In this document: piece after piece, positions 37,692 through 50,229 of the stretch
Position numbering within the stretch: the first letter of the stretch is position 1
Layout: each line of letters begins with the position of its first letter
NCBI GenBank assembly: GCA_038380795.1
Contig: CM076260.1
Coordinates: 33,700,634 to 33,764,633, forward strand
Length of the DNA stretch: 64,000 bases
Source of the DNA: Pyrocephalus nanus
Lineage: Eukaryota > Chordata > Aves > Passeriformes > Tyrannidae
Direction of reading: 5' to 3'
Made by a program: the position numbers and the translations under genes
Notes under the pieces: generated by a model
Told to the model about the DNA's origin: nothing
Seen by the model: the letters and a program-made list of their open reading frames with translations, nothing else
Database searches by the model: none

Positions 37692-39760
37692 TGGACACAG
37701 AAATAGAAAGCTATGGTTATAGAAATCTGAGTTATGTAAAGTGAGGGAAAAAAATAGAAAGAAATGTAAACTCAAGCAGTCTAAATATAAAACCAGGATA
37801 TGGCATGGCAAAGAAATATCTGAGAAAAAATCTTGCAAAAGCCATAAGAATTTATAATATATCTTTTTCACAGGAAGAATGCAAGAGAAACTGTAGAGTC
37901 AAAAGAAACATTCACATAATATAAGATGATGAGAGGAAAAGACTAAATTACGTACATATTTTAATATAAGTTCACTGTAGGTGAGTTAGAGAGGAACTTT
38001 ATGGAGGACATATCAGAAGTCCTGCCTGAAACTGAAGTTCCAATAGAAATTATAGAACTCAGAAAGTTTATAGAGAAAGTTATAGTGCTTCTCTAACCAT
38101 TGCTCATTTTTACAAACCATCTGACTAGTTCAAAAAGAAAAAAAAAAAAAGAAAGAAAAAATATAATTCTATATATCTAAGATGTCTATTAACAAGTAAT
38201 AAAACATAGGACATCTGTGTCAAAAGGCAAATTAACTTTAGACTTACCGGAAAAGAAAATGCAAGGAATTAGACTGAGGAAAGAGAGCAGTTGTTTTGCA
38301 CGATAGATTGGCCATAGGACCTAGTCCTCATATGGTGTCTATGCAATGCCTGCATGACAAAACACAAAAGGATTTTCTTTTTTTTCTGCAATGCCACCAG
38401 TTTACAGGACAAACAAATAAGACCATCTGGTGACTATATACTTTCACTGTATGATTGACTTTCACAATAGTTCTGAAGTATTGGAAGAGCATGGTATTCA
38501 CAATGGTTTGAGATCTGTAGTGGTTCACTCTTGCAGATGAGCCTTAGCCTTTAAAGATGTAATAAAATGTCACAAAAGAATGATTTCCTGAAACTCTTGA
38601 TGTGGAGGTCAAGGTAAGAAACCTACCTTCACTCTGTCAGCAGGGTAAAGGATTCCATACTTGAGTTTAGAGCAACATCTAGCTTACAACTAACAACTCT
38701 AATGTTAAATTTTCAGCCCTAGGAGATCACTTGTTAAATGCCTAAACAATTTATTTTGGTTTTTTTTTAAAGGACATTATTAATTGACTAATTCATGCTA
38801 AGTGAATTTACAGCTATTTTACAAGAAATTGCAATATGAGACCTTGTTTTCCTTATTGTCATAAATAGTGTCCATTACTATGGACTTACACCACAGAAAG
38901 GATTTACCCTACGGCACTGCAGTTCAAAACAGAGAGAGACCTCACTTTAGATTCAATGACATCTTTCCATCATTTTATTGATTTAGGGCAGAAAAATGAT
39001 ATTCATATTAGAACCAAGTCCCTCTGGAAAAGACCACTTGTCTTTTTCAATAGATTAGGCTAATTTTTTTATGCATGCCTATGCTGAAAAACTCATTTAT
39101 GAATGTGTTGCACATAGATGCATGCTCAGAAGTCATCCGGTTAGTTGTCATTCCGAAAAAAAATGGAATTTAATTAAAATATGTTTTCATTGATGACATG
39201 AAAGGTAAAATTGTTCCATGAACTGAAGAGCAGATATAACTGGGGTTCTTATATGTTTTTGAAATCTGTACTGTCACATACTACAGTAATCCACCATCCA
39301 TCTCTGATTTCTCTACAAAACTCCTTAAAAAAATCCCTACACAAGGTATCACTTCCCTCCTGTGTCTTTGACCAGAACATCCCAGTTTCCACCCCTGACT
39401 CCTGACTTCCAACTGTTTGGCTAAGCAAGAGTAATGTGTGCTTTCACTATTCATGCTGATGTTTTTCTTTAAAATCAAAGCATTAGACTGTCTGAGACCT
39501 TTCCCTCTCATCTGATTTGAATGAAGTTGGCCAATGGACCAGCAAAGAGACCAATAAATGCATACAGAAACAATACATTCTCATCAGCTCCATTTCGCTA
39601 GAGGACTAATTAAAACTTTTTATGGACTCTGAAAAGTAATTTTTGAAGCAATGTGGACAGCTTAAGGAAAATGGGAAAAAGATTCTTCATGTCTAATTCA
39701 CAGTCAGCTTAGAATCTGATTCCAGGATCCCGGGAGGACAATGTATCCGTCATACCCAGA
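37692..39760. other. AT-rich non-coding sequence with an A-rich tract
   Basis: Contains an A-rich run at 38132-38161 (A13 plus G-interrupted A). No gene, LTR or CR1 recognised. Confidence 0.7.
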
Positions 39761-39779
39761 TTTTTTTTTTTTTTTTTTT
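39761..39779. repeat. T19 homopolymer
   Basis: Nineteen T. The 5' flank contains GGATCCCGGGAGG, a small GC-rich patch, with no recognisable retroposed body on either side. Confidence 0.9.
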
Positions 39780-40760
39780 ACCTTACATGGGAATTACTTG
39801 TTGGAAGCTCAGTTCTGATTTTGAGTATCTACTGGGTATTTCTGTTTTCAAGCAAGCTAAAACTTTCTACATGTGAACACAAGTGTTTTAACACACTGAT
39901 TGGAGTTCAGGAGCCCTCTTTGTTAGCGCAGCCCAAATAAAGTGAAAGGACAGAGAGGGATTTAAAAAACAAACAAACAAAAGACCCCACCTCCCTCCAG
40001 TAAACAAGTAGGAAAGCCAAAAGTTCCTAAGAATTCACTGCCACATTTCACTGAAAAATTAGAAGGCAGTATTAGATAAGAAGAAAAGCAATAAATTAAA
40101 GAGAATAGAAACAATTACTGTGCAGTCATTTTTTTTCAGACAGTTATTCAGGGTTTATGTTAGCACCATGCTAATATTACATAGACATAGATATTTCAAT
40201 CTGCTCCCAGTTATGTGTAGTTCAGTGTATATCAAATTTCCCAACACACTGGACTATGCCTGACTGAAGACCTACAGAATTTTTTTGTTGGAAATGCAAA
40301 AAACTCTCTAAAACTCATTATATTTACAATCAAATAAAATTCCAAAGAAAGAGACAGCCCTAGAGCAAATGAGAATTGTCTTAGTAAACTTCTGAAATAT
40401 GAAAATGAGATTGCGTATCAGCTGTATAAAGGAACAGAAAAAGCCTGTTCCTGCAAATGGACACTAGGCACATCTCATTTATTCTCTTTGAGAGAAGGTT
40501 TTGTGTTGTATTAGCTTTTTGATTTGTTTCAAATATTTCCAGATGTAGCATTGCAGGCAGTACTAAATGACCATTACTGTTTGTTAAGGTTATGAGTATT
40601 ATTTTATTTTGCTTCTAGATGGAATTACATATATCTGTTCTATTAAAAATAGGACAATTGTTTTACCAAAAGTTATGAAACAACCTAATGTTTAAAAAGG
40701 CTGTTGACAGTTGCAAATAGGCATTTATTTCTGTCATCAAGTTACACATCTTGTGAAGAC
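39780..40760. other. AT-rich non-coding sequence
   Basis: No gene. A short (CAAA)n run lies at about 39968-39983. Confidence 0.7.
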
Positions 40761-40816
40761 TCATAGAATTTAGGGCCAAAATGGCCCTTCTGAACATATC
40801 GTATGACATTTACAGG
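40761..40816 (-). mobile_element. Ancient CR1-like fragment
   Basis: TCATAGAATTTAGGGCC, a TGGCCCTTCTGAACATAT block and a TATGACATTTACAGGCCA block follow, in order, the reverse complement of the old CR1 3' end (CATAGAATTT, GGCCAGAAGGGACCATT, GATCATCTAGTCTGAC, ACAGGCCA). A gap of about ten bases is needed in the later part. It is more decayed than the other CR1 copies, so probably an older subfamily shared with other reptiles. Confidence 0.65.
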
Positions 40817-40963
40817 CCAACAGTTACTGAAGCAGTGCCTGTGTTTTTGGGTTCATACTGTGTCTTACAGTTGCATCTATTAGAGTAAAATTTTTCTCTT
40901 GCTGAAGTGAGAACTCTTTGCTACAGGTGTTTTTGTGCAGAAAGTGCCATCATCCTCTTCAGA

Positions 40964-41076
40964 AGTTTGGTTTGTGTTTGTTTTTCTTTTGTTGTTGTTG
41001 GTTTTTTGTGGTGTTTTTTTGTTTGTTTGGTTGGTTTGGTTTTGTTTGGGTTTGTTTTTGTTTTTGTTTTTTTTAC
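40964..41076. repeat. T/G low-complexity tract, essentially without A
   Basis: About 110 bases made almost only of T and G, in irregular GTTTG and TTTTTG units. It produces three overlapping hydrophobic frames on the plus strand and one lysine/asparagine-rich frame on the minus strand (40880-41116). These are composition artefacts. Confidence 0.9.
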
Positions 41077-41567
41077 CCTTTTGTGTCTGTTTCTTCACAC
41101 TTGTCCTGTTAAGCAAGTCCCCTCATGCCCTAGGACACACATAGAACTTAACTCATTTCTATAGCATTTGGTAGTTTTGGACTGTTCTCAACATTGTCTC
41201 CTATCCTTTCCTATATTCTCTATTTCTTTACAAAACCGTCTCCCATGTTTCATTTTGTTGTTTCTCTTAATCCCCTCTTGTTATTTGGTTCCTATTTTTC
41301 CATCTACTGTAGAATTCATGGTGTGTGTAACACCATGCAGCTGCTCATGAACATTTGTATCCCTTAAGTCTTACCATGTGCAACTTCTTCTCCCCCTCCC
41401 CTGCCATATTCATAGACGCACTCATCAAATTCAAAATCTGCATTTATCAATTAAATTTCTCATTTGGAGAACCCTTTTTCAAGTCCTTCCATCCATTTTT
41501 TTTGATTTTTTCCCTTTTTTGAACTGCAAAAATCTTAATAGATCTTTGTAGTCATTTGCTCATATAC
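41077..41567. other. T/C-rich non-coding sequence
   Basis: Between the T/G tract and the LTR. No open frame of interest and no other repeat recognised. Confidence 0.65.
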
Positions 41568-42265
41568 TGGGTGTCCATGGTGAGGCAGTGGCAGCGGTGA
41601 CTGCAGGCAGCACCGTGAGGGAAAAACACTGCTGACTCCAGCTCTCCCCAGATGACCCACTGCAGGGCATGGCTGAGCCCCCCTATACGAGGTGGTGGCA
41701 CCTCTGGGAAAGTGTATTTAAGAAAGGACAAAATGCTACACAGTAGTGAGGAAAAGAAGTATGGGAAAAAGAAGAAAGCCCTGTGAAACCTGAGTCAGAG
41801 GAGAGGGAGGGCAGGGGGTGCTACAAGTATTGGAGCAGAGATTCCACTGTAGTCCATGGAGAGGACTCCATGCTGGACCAGGGGATAACTGAAGATGAAG
41901 AAGTTGCCAAGAGGAGCTTTTATGGACTGACCACAACATTCAGACCTCAACACCTTGCACCCATCAGGGCAGGGGTAGAGGAGTCAGAAGTAAAGGAGAA
42001 GCAGGGGAAAGATATTTCAACCCTTGTCATTGTTTCTCATCATCCACATCTATTTTAATTGCCAACAATCTAAATTAATTTCCCCTGAGCTGAGCCTGTT
42101 TTGCTGGTGACAGTAATGGTAAGTGATGAGGATCCCTGTTCTTATCTGGACATGTGAGCCTTTCCATTTATTTTTTCCCTTGCTCTGTTGAGAAGGAGGA
42201 GCGAGAGAGGAGCTGGGTGGGCACTAGCAGTCAGCCAGTGTGAACCCATTGCACCCACCACTACA
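41568..42265 (+). mobile_element. Solo LTR, avian ERVL type
   Basis: About 700 bp beginning TGGGTGTCCATGGTGAGGCA and ending in a CACCCACCACTACA edge. Blocks typical of avian ERVL LTRs occur in order: ACCTCTGGGAAAGTGTATTT with a TATTTAAG box (41715-41722), a GGAGCAGAGATTCCACTG block, CCATGGAGAGGACTCCATGC with a downstream GGACCA, then GAGCCTGTTTTGCTGGTGAC and GTAATGGTAAGTGATGAGG, and near the end GAGAAGGAGGAGCGAGAGAG and CAGTCAGCCAGTGTGAACCC. Related LTRs carry an AATAAA-type signal before the GAGCCTGTTTTGC block. Here only the decayed CTAAATTAATTT remains. It is shorter than full-length relatives, so internal repeats have been lost. No internal retroviral genes flank it. The 91-codon frame at 41783-42058 is LTR sequence. 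Confidence 0.88.
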
Positions 42266-42367
42266 ACAGACAGACTTCCATGACACAGAGAGAAACTTAG
42301 AAAGGTTTACAAAATACTGCTATTTTGATAATAAAAATTTCTCAACCCTTCAATGAGAGCTTCATTT

Positions 42368-42385
42368 GGGGGAAGGGAGGGAGGG
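42368..42385 (+). other. Canonical G-quadruplex motif
   Basis: Four G-tracts of 5, 3, 3 and 3 G are separated by loops of 2, 1 and 1 bases. Very short loops generally favour stable parallel quadruplexes. It lies about 100 bp past the 3' edge of the ERVL-type LTR and outside any called gene. Confidence 0.85.
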
Positions 42386-45300
42386 CAGCATAGAAATATG
42401 GTATTATTTCTTTGCCATAGGCAGGTGTGATTTCTGAACAGAACTTTTTTTAAAAGAGGAAATAAATAAAAATACAATAAAGATAGCATAAGAGGTTGCT
42501 TATGGGAAATATTGCCTAATAGTCAGGTTTTCTTTTTCTAACAGAGCTCTGTTTGAAGTATTTAGACATTTTTAGTGTTACAAAAATAGAGCTATTTTGT
42601 AATACATACTGGCAAGCCCTATTCAGACTACAAATGTTATTAAGAGAAACTTTACATGGTTAGGTAAAGAAATTCCCATTTGACACATTTTTCTCTTTCT
42701 TTGAATCTTGTCTGAATTCAGTGAAAAATAATTTCTACTATCCTCCTCCCCCAGATAATCTCTTAAGACCATAAAATTTTCCATTAATGAAATATGTAAT
42801 TCCTTGGAAAATAAAGCAATATTGATTCAAAATATTACAATACTGCAGAAATCATTAGTTTTTCATAAGCTGACTTCTTCCTGCAAATTTAATGCATAAT
42901 TGTGCATAGATTCCTAAGTTATTAATGTTTTTAATGCAATAAAACATGAGACTCCAAATTCACAGCCTACTTTTAAAATATAAAATGTGTTTTCATTCCA
43001 ATCTCCCCTTCCAGCTCCCTGATGTACACAGAAACAACTGCTGCAAATAGAAAAACAAAGCATCTGAATGTTGATAGTAATTTCTTGTTTACCCTGCACA
43101 TATGCTTGAAAAATTCACTTGAACAACAGGCTCAGCTACACTTGAGGTGATACTGCCATTTCTATCATAAAATGTGTGAAGGATATTTAGATACCGGACA
43201 CATTGTCTAACCAAACTGAAAATGTTGTAGTTTCTCTTTGTCAAGTTTCTGCTTATTGAAGTCTGATTGATTAAAGGGTTGTCTTCACCTAAAATGGAGG
43301 CTAAAACAGCAATATACTGTCTAACTAAAAATCACTTAAAACAACATTAATATCTGGGTTGTGAAAGTGTGTGATCCATAGTTTGGATTAGCATTGGAGT
43401 TTCAATAAATTGCCTATTACTTGGCTATGCAAAATGAACTTTCACTTGAACTAAATCACATATTAGCAGGGAAAAATTAGTTTAAAAGCAGAACTGTTAT
43501 TTTAAACCCCCCACTGACTTAGCAATATCAGCTGGGAAAATAACTACTTTAAGTTCCTCTAGTGTGAGAAGGAACTATGACCTGTTCCCAAAGCTGAGTG
43601 TTAGCCTTGTAAGATTTGAGGAATTAATTTATACCATTCAGTTTTAGTTTTTGTCAACAAACCGGTATCCTCTCCGAGGAAACACAAGCAGATTATTAAA
43701 AACCTTTTTTCTTAAATATACCTAAAATTTGGGATTTTTGAAATTATATTCATAATAATGAAATAACTGGCCATCAGGTGACCAGTACAGTGTATCACCA
43801 AGAAAGAATTGGCAAATTTAGGTTCAGAAAATTCCCTACTTCAAAGACAGGAATGACAAAGTAACTAGCTGTTCAGCCTGCAAATAGTCAATTTATATAT
43901 TGCCCTGACAAAAGTTTCAGTTTTACATGTTTGTATGTTTTAATTGTAGGTCAATTTCAATAATATCATATGCGAAGGACATAATATTTTTGGAGGAAAA
44001 ACTCAAACTTACTGTTAAGATATTTGGAGTTGATTCCCAAATGTTACTCTGCTTCTGAATAGATGTAGTACAGAAAATAGGATCCTTTCAAATCCTATAT
44101 AACTGGGATTAAGAACAAAATTAGCTCTGAGTACTTAGATAAAAATAAGAACTAGCCCAGACACCCATTGAACTTTTGCTAATGGAAGGACTGAAGAGAA
44201 GTAGTGAGGTTTTGCAATGAAAGGTAGGTAACCTTTTTCAGCTTTTGTTCTTCTCTTTCCACTGTGGACTTGCTTAACATGAGTATGTGACACAATTATG
44301 ATAGGCAAGCGTCTTTGCAACCTGTGGGAGTAGTTAAGTAGATTTCATGGTCAAATATATCAGTGCTCTTGAAGGTGCGATCATGAATTAGCTTCAGGCT
44401 TAGGAGAACAAGTGCCACATATGTATCCTTAGGACAGTGCAATACTGGATCAAATCCCTGGATCATTACACTCCTATAGTGGAATAGTTCTGTCTCCAGT
44501 TTCTTAAAAATTTTTTTATGGAAAGTTACACCCATGTCTTTTATCTGTAAACAGAATTGGCTGCCAACAATAGTCAAACATTAATTTCTACCAAAAGTTT
44601 CAGCTTTTCCAGATGTTTCTTCTTAACAGGAGGTTTAAACATAGTCACTAAACACAATCAATGCCTCTTCATCTATTTATACAGAGATGAAATGAAACTA
44701 AGTCAAATGAAACAAAGTCAACTTGGTCTAAATTAGGGTGATTTTAGAGCAAAGCTAATCTGCTGATTGAAAACTAAATATTGACAAAAATGGAAAAGGA
44801 ATGAAAAAAATAAAAAGTATTGTAATCATACAATGCCTTATAATGCTAGAGCAATGTAAAGTTTTATAATACCTTTAAAAGGCTATATTTTTTGCTTAAA
44901 TTATATAACTTGGAAGACAAATGTAATGTTTTTTTGCATTGTTGAAGCAATGCAACATTTTTACAGTGCAGATTAAATAAAGACATTCATTATACTAACT
45001 TTCATTCATCATTAATTTGCTATTACAGTGCTGACATGTTTTTTTTAATTCTTCCCATAGAAATTGGACCTTGGAACTGGCAGTAGAGAACTTTACTGAC
45101 AAGAAATCATGTTAATGACAATGTACTACTGGTTACAGAGAGGAAAGCTGTAGAAGGATTGTGTCTTTCCTCTGTTTTTCAAGTCTTGTCTCTTGTGGGA
45201 TGGAGGGTTTTGTTGAGGTATAATTTAAGACATTTTTGGAAAAACATGAGGATCTGAAATATTGAGTCTATGCCACAATTTAGCACTGTCCAATGCATGC

Positions 45301-47861
45301 CCTGATCAGCATGGTTGCAGGAGATGTTCATCTTAACCAGCGTGAATGCACATGACGTAACCCATCTGACTTGGTAGTGACAGAACAGAGCCAATGCCAA
45401 CCAGGTGAAGTTAGCAGGGAATTCTATCTTAGGGGATCACCAATGCCTCCTACTAATGAAAGAACTGAGATGCTAGGCCTGACCTTATAAGTTAGCAATG
45501 GATTAGGAATATCTTGTACCCATTGATTCAGTGTCCAGAGCATGGGTGAAGGAGAAAGGAAAGCTTTTACCTCTTCATTCCTTGCTCATAATTTTAATAT
45601 AAAATTCCCCCCCCTCATTGCTGAGGTGTACCCAACTTCCAAGGTTGCATGAAATCTTTCTCTTTTTACAAAATATCCAAGTATACATAACAGGGTGCAT
45701 GGGCTGTGTACCTTCTGTCTCTATAAAACAGGGAGGAGAGTCTGTTTTACAGGATCAGCAAACTTATGCTTTATGTTTGATTTTTCATGAAATTCCACAG
45801 ACTTCCTGCAAATTTCCTAAAACAAATGCATTCTCCTTTTGCCCAGCCACAGCCCTATCATGGGGTCTCAAATTTAGACTTCCTTTAAGAGGAGCATATT
45901 TCATTAGTGATTCCTTCATCTTATACAGTGCAAAACAAAAAAGTCACTATAGTAGGCAAAGTCACAGTTATTATGATGCTTGCTGAACATACTGATGAAG
46001 TAAATTTTGCTCATACCCGTTCTCTTCAAAAGAAGACAAACTTCAATGATAGCAGCCTAGTCTGGCATTCAGTGCCTATGTTTCAGATAGCCTACTATAA
46101 AATAGTAGCTTTAAAAGAGTCCTTGCCCAGAATTATGAAAGATTTTTGTTAACATCTGCAGCACAAAAGAGTGTGAGCTGTTCCTTTTCCGACCCTTTAG
46201 TTGTCTCCAAGATACTTCTCTTATTTCTCTCAATGCAAATTTTGTTGACAAAAATGAATCCACAAAACTATGGAGAGAAAATGGACTTTGAATAACTTTT
46301 CCTGGGGCTTTATGTGGGTTTGAAGACATGAATCAGAGGGATTCCTATCATTAAAATTCATCATTACACTTGACTTACCATTTTCAGTTGAGGCTTTTCT
46401 TATTTTACCTTCAGGACACAGACACATCACGTTGTGCTGGGGTGCATTCCAGGGTCAGAGCATTGTAGTATGACTTAAAGCAAGCAAGACACTACTTTAC
46501 TTGCTTGTCTTGAAAAATTGTCTTTGAGCATCTGCTGTGTGAAAGAATGTTAATGGAAGTGATTTGAAAATGAAATGAAGTACCCAGATTTCCTGAAAGT
46601 TTACGGCCATATCTGAAAATTGCATACACATGGTACAATCTCAAAACACACATTTATCTGCATAAACATTGTTATTTTTAAATAGTTTTCAGGGCCGACT
46701 TTCTTTCTAAATGAAGAAAATTATTGTCATTCATGTAAAAAAAAAGGAATGTAAATCAAATAATTTTAGCCATTCCTATCATTATGAAGTGAATGATAGA
46801 AGAGGAATTACTTCTGTTTTGATAGTATCAGGTACCATATCACATATAAAATATTAATTTTTTTACTTATTGATAGAGTTGACTGACAGTTTGGGTTTGT
46901 ACTGTTTGCCATGATTCATTGTTTTAGTTTTATTTGTAATGTGAAAAGGTGAGAGGGTCAATTAACAAAAGCGTAGTAAGTAATTTTTACAAATTTACTA
47001 CACTTCTTGTGAAACCACCATTTTTATTTTCTTAACTGACACATTCTTTTGATGCATTTAGCCTCAAAAATAACAGAGCCCAGCTATGTTCTGTACTATA
47101 AGGAATACTTTGGTTATCACTAGAAATCAAGGATGATTGTCTAAAGTAGGCAGCACTGATTCTCAGAGGTGGCCAATGAAACACTGGCTGTAACAACGCA
47201 GTTTGCATTGTAAAGCAAGCCAGATAACAGCAGGCAAATATTTTTTGTTCTTGGTATTTCTGGGTGTCCTTGTCAATTTTAGACTTTTAACTGTCTTAAG
47301 GATGAGGTACATTTAGGAATAGTGTCACCAGCCTTGTTCACTGTAGCAGCGAGTTGCTGCACAGCAGCTTGTGATTCTAGACACATACCTGGTACCTGTG
47401 GAAATGTGGATCCTACCTAAGACTTCTGGATTATTTTCTGGGAAATTCTGGTACATGTTGTGATCATGTGAGACACAAAGTTAGTGAAACAGTGAGTAGT
47501 TCACCCAGTATATTCTAAACACAAAGACATGTTATGCAAGTCAACTCTATAGCACACTTTTTTAATTGTTTATGTATCAGGCAATGTACCTGGAAATGGT
47601 TTTTCATATGAGATACTGCACATATGGTACAATCTCCACAAATACAGCACATTTGTGGGGTTCGTCACTATCAGGTTGAAAAGAGGAAGTCTTCTACCTA
47701 GAAGAGTTAAAGATACCCATAAGTTTTTTTTTCCCCAGAGTTCCCCTTTCTGACACCTTTCACTGCTTTGCTCTGGGATAGGGGATAAAGAACAACATAC
47801 CTGAAAGAAACCTTAGAAATAATCCAGAGCAGTGGTAAGTGTCCACACTGAACTATTTTGA
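42386..47861. other. AT-rich non-coding sequence
   Basis: No gene. Frames such as 45618-45986 (122 codons) have no domain and overlap other frames. A small hairpin (TTGCATTG at 44934, CAATGCAA at 44948) and a C8 run (45607-45614) are the only local irregularities. Confidence 0.7.
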
Positions 47862-48108
47862 GGGACACAATGGACACAAACTGAAATGTGGAAGGTTCTT
47901 TCTGGACATGAAGAAACACTTTTTCACTATGAGGGTGACCAAGCACAGGCAAAGAATGCTCAGGGTGGTTATGATGTTTCCATCCTTCCAGATATTCAAA
48001 AATCATCCAGATGTGAAACTGGGCAACCAGCTCTAGATGGCCCTGCTGGAACAGGGTTGAACAGGGCAGCTGGATGTTTCTACCAACCTCAGACATTCTG
48101 TGACACTG
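47862..48108 (+). mobile_element. CR1 non-LTR retrotransposon, 3' fragment
   Basis: Plus-orientation CR1 sequence: ACACAAACTGAAATGTGG, TTCTTTCTGGACATGAAG, TTCACTATGAGGGTGACCAA, CCAGATATTCAAAAATC, GGCCCTGCTGGAACAGGG and the tail CCTCAGACATTCTGTGACAC. It is more diverged than the 30430-30834 copy and is 5'-truncated. The opposing frames 47707-48096 (minus) and 47839-48179 (plus) are artefacts of this element. Confidence 0.9.
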
Positions 48109-50213
48109 CCCTTCTATTTGTCTCTGATCTGTGTCAGGCAGCTACAGTGTTTATTAAAAAGGGACATATACCTAGTTAACATTTTGCATCATCAGCACAT
48201 GTAAATAATGTATTCGACCCCAATATCTGACTTTGGAGGCAGTGGTCTGTGAAGGGAGAATTTTCCGAATATCTTAGGTAAGAATTCCTAAGAATCTTAG
48301 TCTAGGTAAAACCAGTATGCAGCAACTATGTGCATTCACAACATCTGGGGCAGTCTAGTAGTCCAGTATCAACCAGTGTCAGCAGAAGAAGCTGTACCTT
48401 TGGAATAATGAATTACTCACCAAAAGAATTAAGCAATGCAGTTGTCTGAAACTTAGGAAAATTTATCTTGGACAAGTGGTACAAAAATCACAAATCAAGT
48501 AATGAGATATGAACTGAAAGGATTAAGCTGTCTGCATAGTTCCTCAGATGAACAGGCTTGACAGGTTTGAGGGAATTAGCAAGAAATCTATAGGCACTCC
48601 CCACACCTTCTGAAGATATACCAATAGCAATGTGTAAATAAGGAAAAAAAGATACAAAGAGCAACAAATTTACTGACAACACTGAATGCAATCACAAAGG
48701 CTGTCCACACAAAACTGCTGTTTATGACAAAGAAGTTTCTCTCTACTGTCTTTATAAATAGGTTCTTTCCATTTATATTTCATTTTGGAATCATTTGAAA
48801 GACCTAATTTGTTTTGTCAGGTTTGTAATTATTTCCAGAATTGTCATCAGCTCCAGTTTTAACAAGCACTAACAAGGCAAGCTCTAATGTGCCCCAAAAC
48901 CTAGTTATATTCTCAAAATCTTAAGGCCAACAGTCCTGCCCAAACTGACACATGATGTCATTTTTCCAGCATATTAAATTTGAAACCATTTTGAAAAGGA
49001 ACAGCTTGAAACTTGTTGCACCAATGATGTAGAAAGTGTTTCAATGATCACAGAAAAAAACTCATTTGAGGCTGCTAAAAAAATAACAAAACTTTTCCTT
49101 CTACTTCTTTTTCTAGACTTGATGCTTCAATCCCATTCTAATATGAAGGTTATAAAAAGCATATCAAGTACGTGGAATTTATTTGTAACTGGTCTAAGGG
49201 GGAGAGCCAACACAGAACTGATGGGTTAACTGGTCCATATTCTCCTCAGTCTTCTACTTTAGCACAGAAGGAAAATCATTCAGTCAGCAGTGCTGCATTG
49301 CAGGATTGCATGTATCGATGACAGAGGAATCAGACCAGATGTTTCTCCACTTCTAAATATTTTCTGTGTTGTTTTTCTCCTTTTATTAAAATAACTGCTG
49401 TTCTTACCGTAGATGTTCTTTCACAGATGAAGATATAGTCGTAATGACACCTTCTATCTTAGTAACAGATGCCTAACAATGGGATGGGCACCTAGAATTA
49501 TTTTTTGAAGCTATTTGAGTTCAGATCCCAGCAGCAAGGATAGGATGGGTTGCAACTGGCTGGGGCCCATGCAGGAACTAAGCAGTGTCAGTTTTTAAAC
49601 AGCAACAGGAATGAACCAGGTAGAGATATCCAGCTCTGCCAGCCAGAAACATCTTGGTCTGGGATTGAACTCCTACCTGTCTTATGCTTATGGAGAACTA
49701 AAGGAAGAAGTCTTGGCATATTGGTAGTTTTATAATAAACCTGGTAGGGGGAAAATAGAATTTGGAAAATATTAAAACTTTCATTTTTTCAACTTGTTGC
49801 TTTCTGAGTAACATTGTCCTCTTGTTTTAATCAAACTATAATTCTGTGTTCATAGAATATTCTCATGAGTGATTTTTTTAATGTCAAATATTAATTTTAT
49901 TTCTCAAAAAAATCTAGAATCTGTATGTCTACATCAGATAAATATATTTCTCTCCATGTGCAAAACCACCAGAAAAAAATTTAAAGTTGATTTCAATTAG
50001 TTTTTTCTTCAGGTCCTTCATTACTTTTATTTCCTCTATGATTTTAGGAAGATGTGGTGATCTTTTTTTAAATTTTATTTCCTTTTACATTCTAAGCTTT
50101 TCTCTTTAATCTGGAGTCTTCAATTCCTGTGTACATCTTCTCAAAGGATGTAGATAAAAATATGTATGTGTGAGATATAACTTCAGTCTTATGTGTTTTA
50201 TTGTAGGTCTCTA
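48109..50213. other. AT-rich non-coding sequence
   Basis: No gene or repeat recognised. All frames are about 70 codons or less. Confidence 0.7.
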
Positions 50214-50229
50214 TTTTTTTTTTTTTTTT
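50214..50229. repeat. T16 homopolymer with acceptor-like end
   Basis: Sixteen T followed by CTACAG, again like a strong 3' splice acceptor. No exon-like frame follows in support. Confidence 0.85.

Noticed and set aside
40880..41164. Four overlapping hydrophobic or lysine-rich frames
   Set aside because: Produced entirely by the T/G low-complexity tract.
41783..42058. 91-codon plus-strand frame
   Set aside because: Lies inside the ERVL-type LTR, which is not protein-coding in this part.
44934..44955. Hairpin with 8-bp stem and 6-base loop
   Set aside because: Stem too short for a microRNA precursor and chance-compatible when loops may vary.
47707..48179. Opposing frames of 129 and 97 codons
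   Set aside because: Both lie largely on a CR1 3' fragment, which is non-coding.
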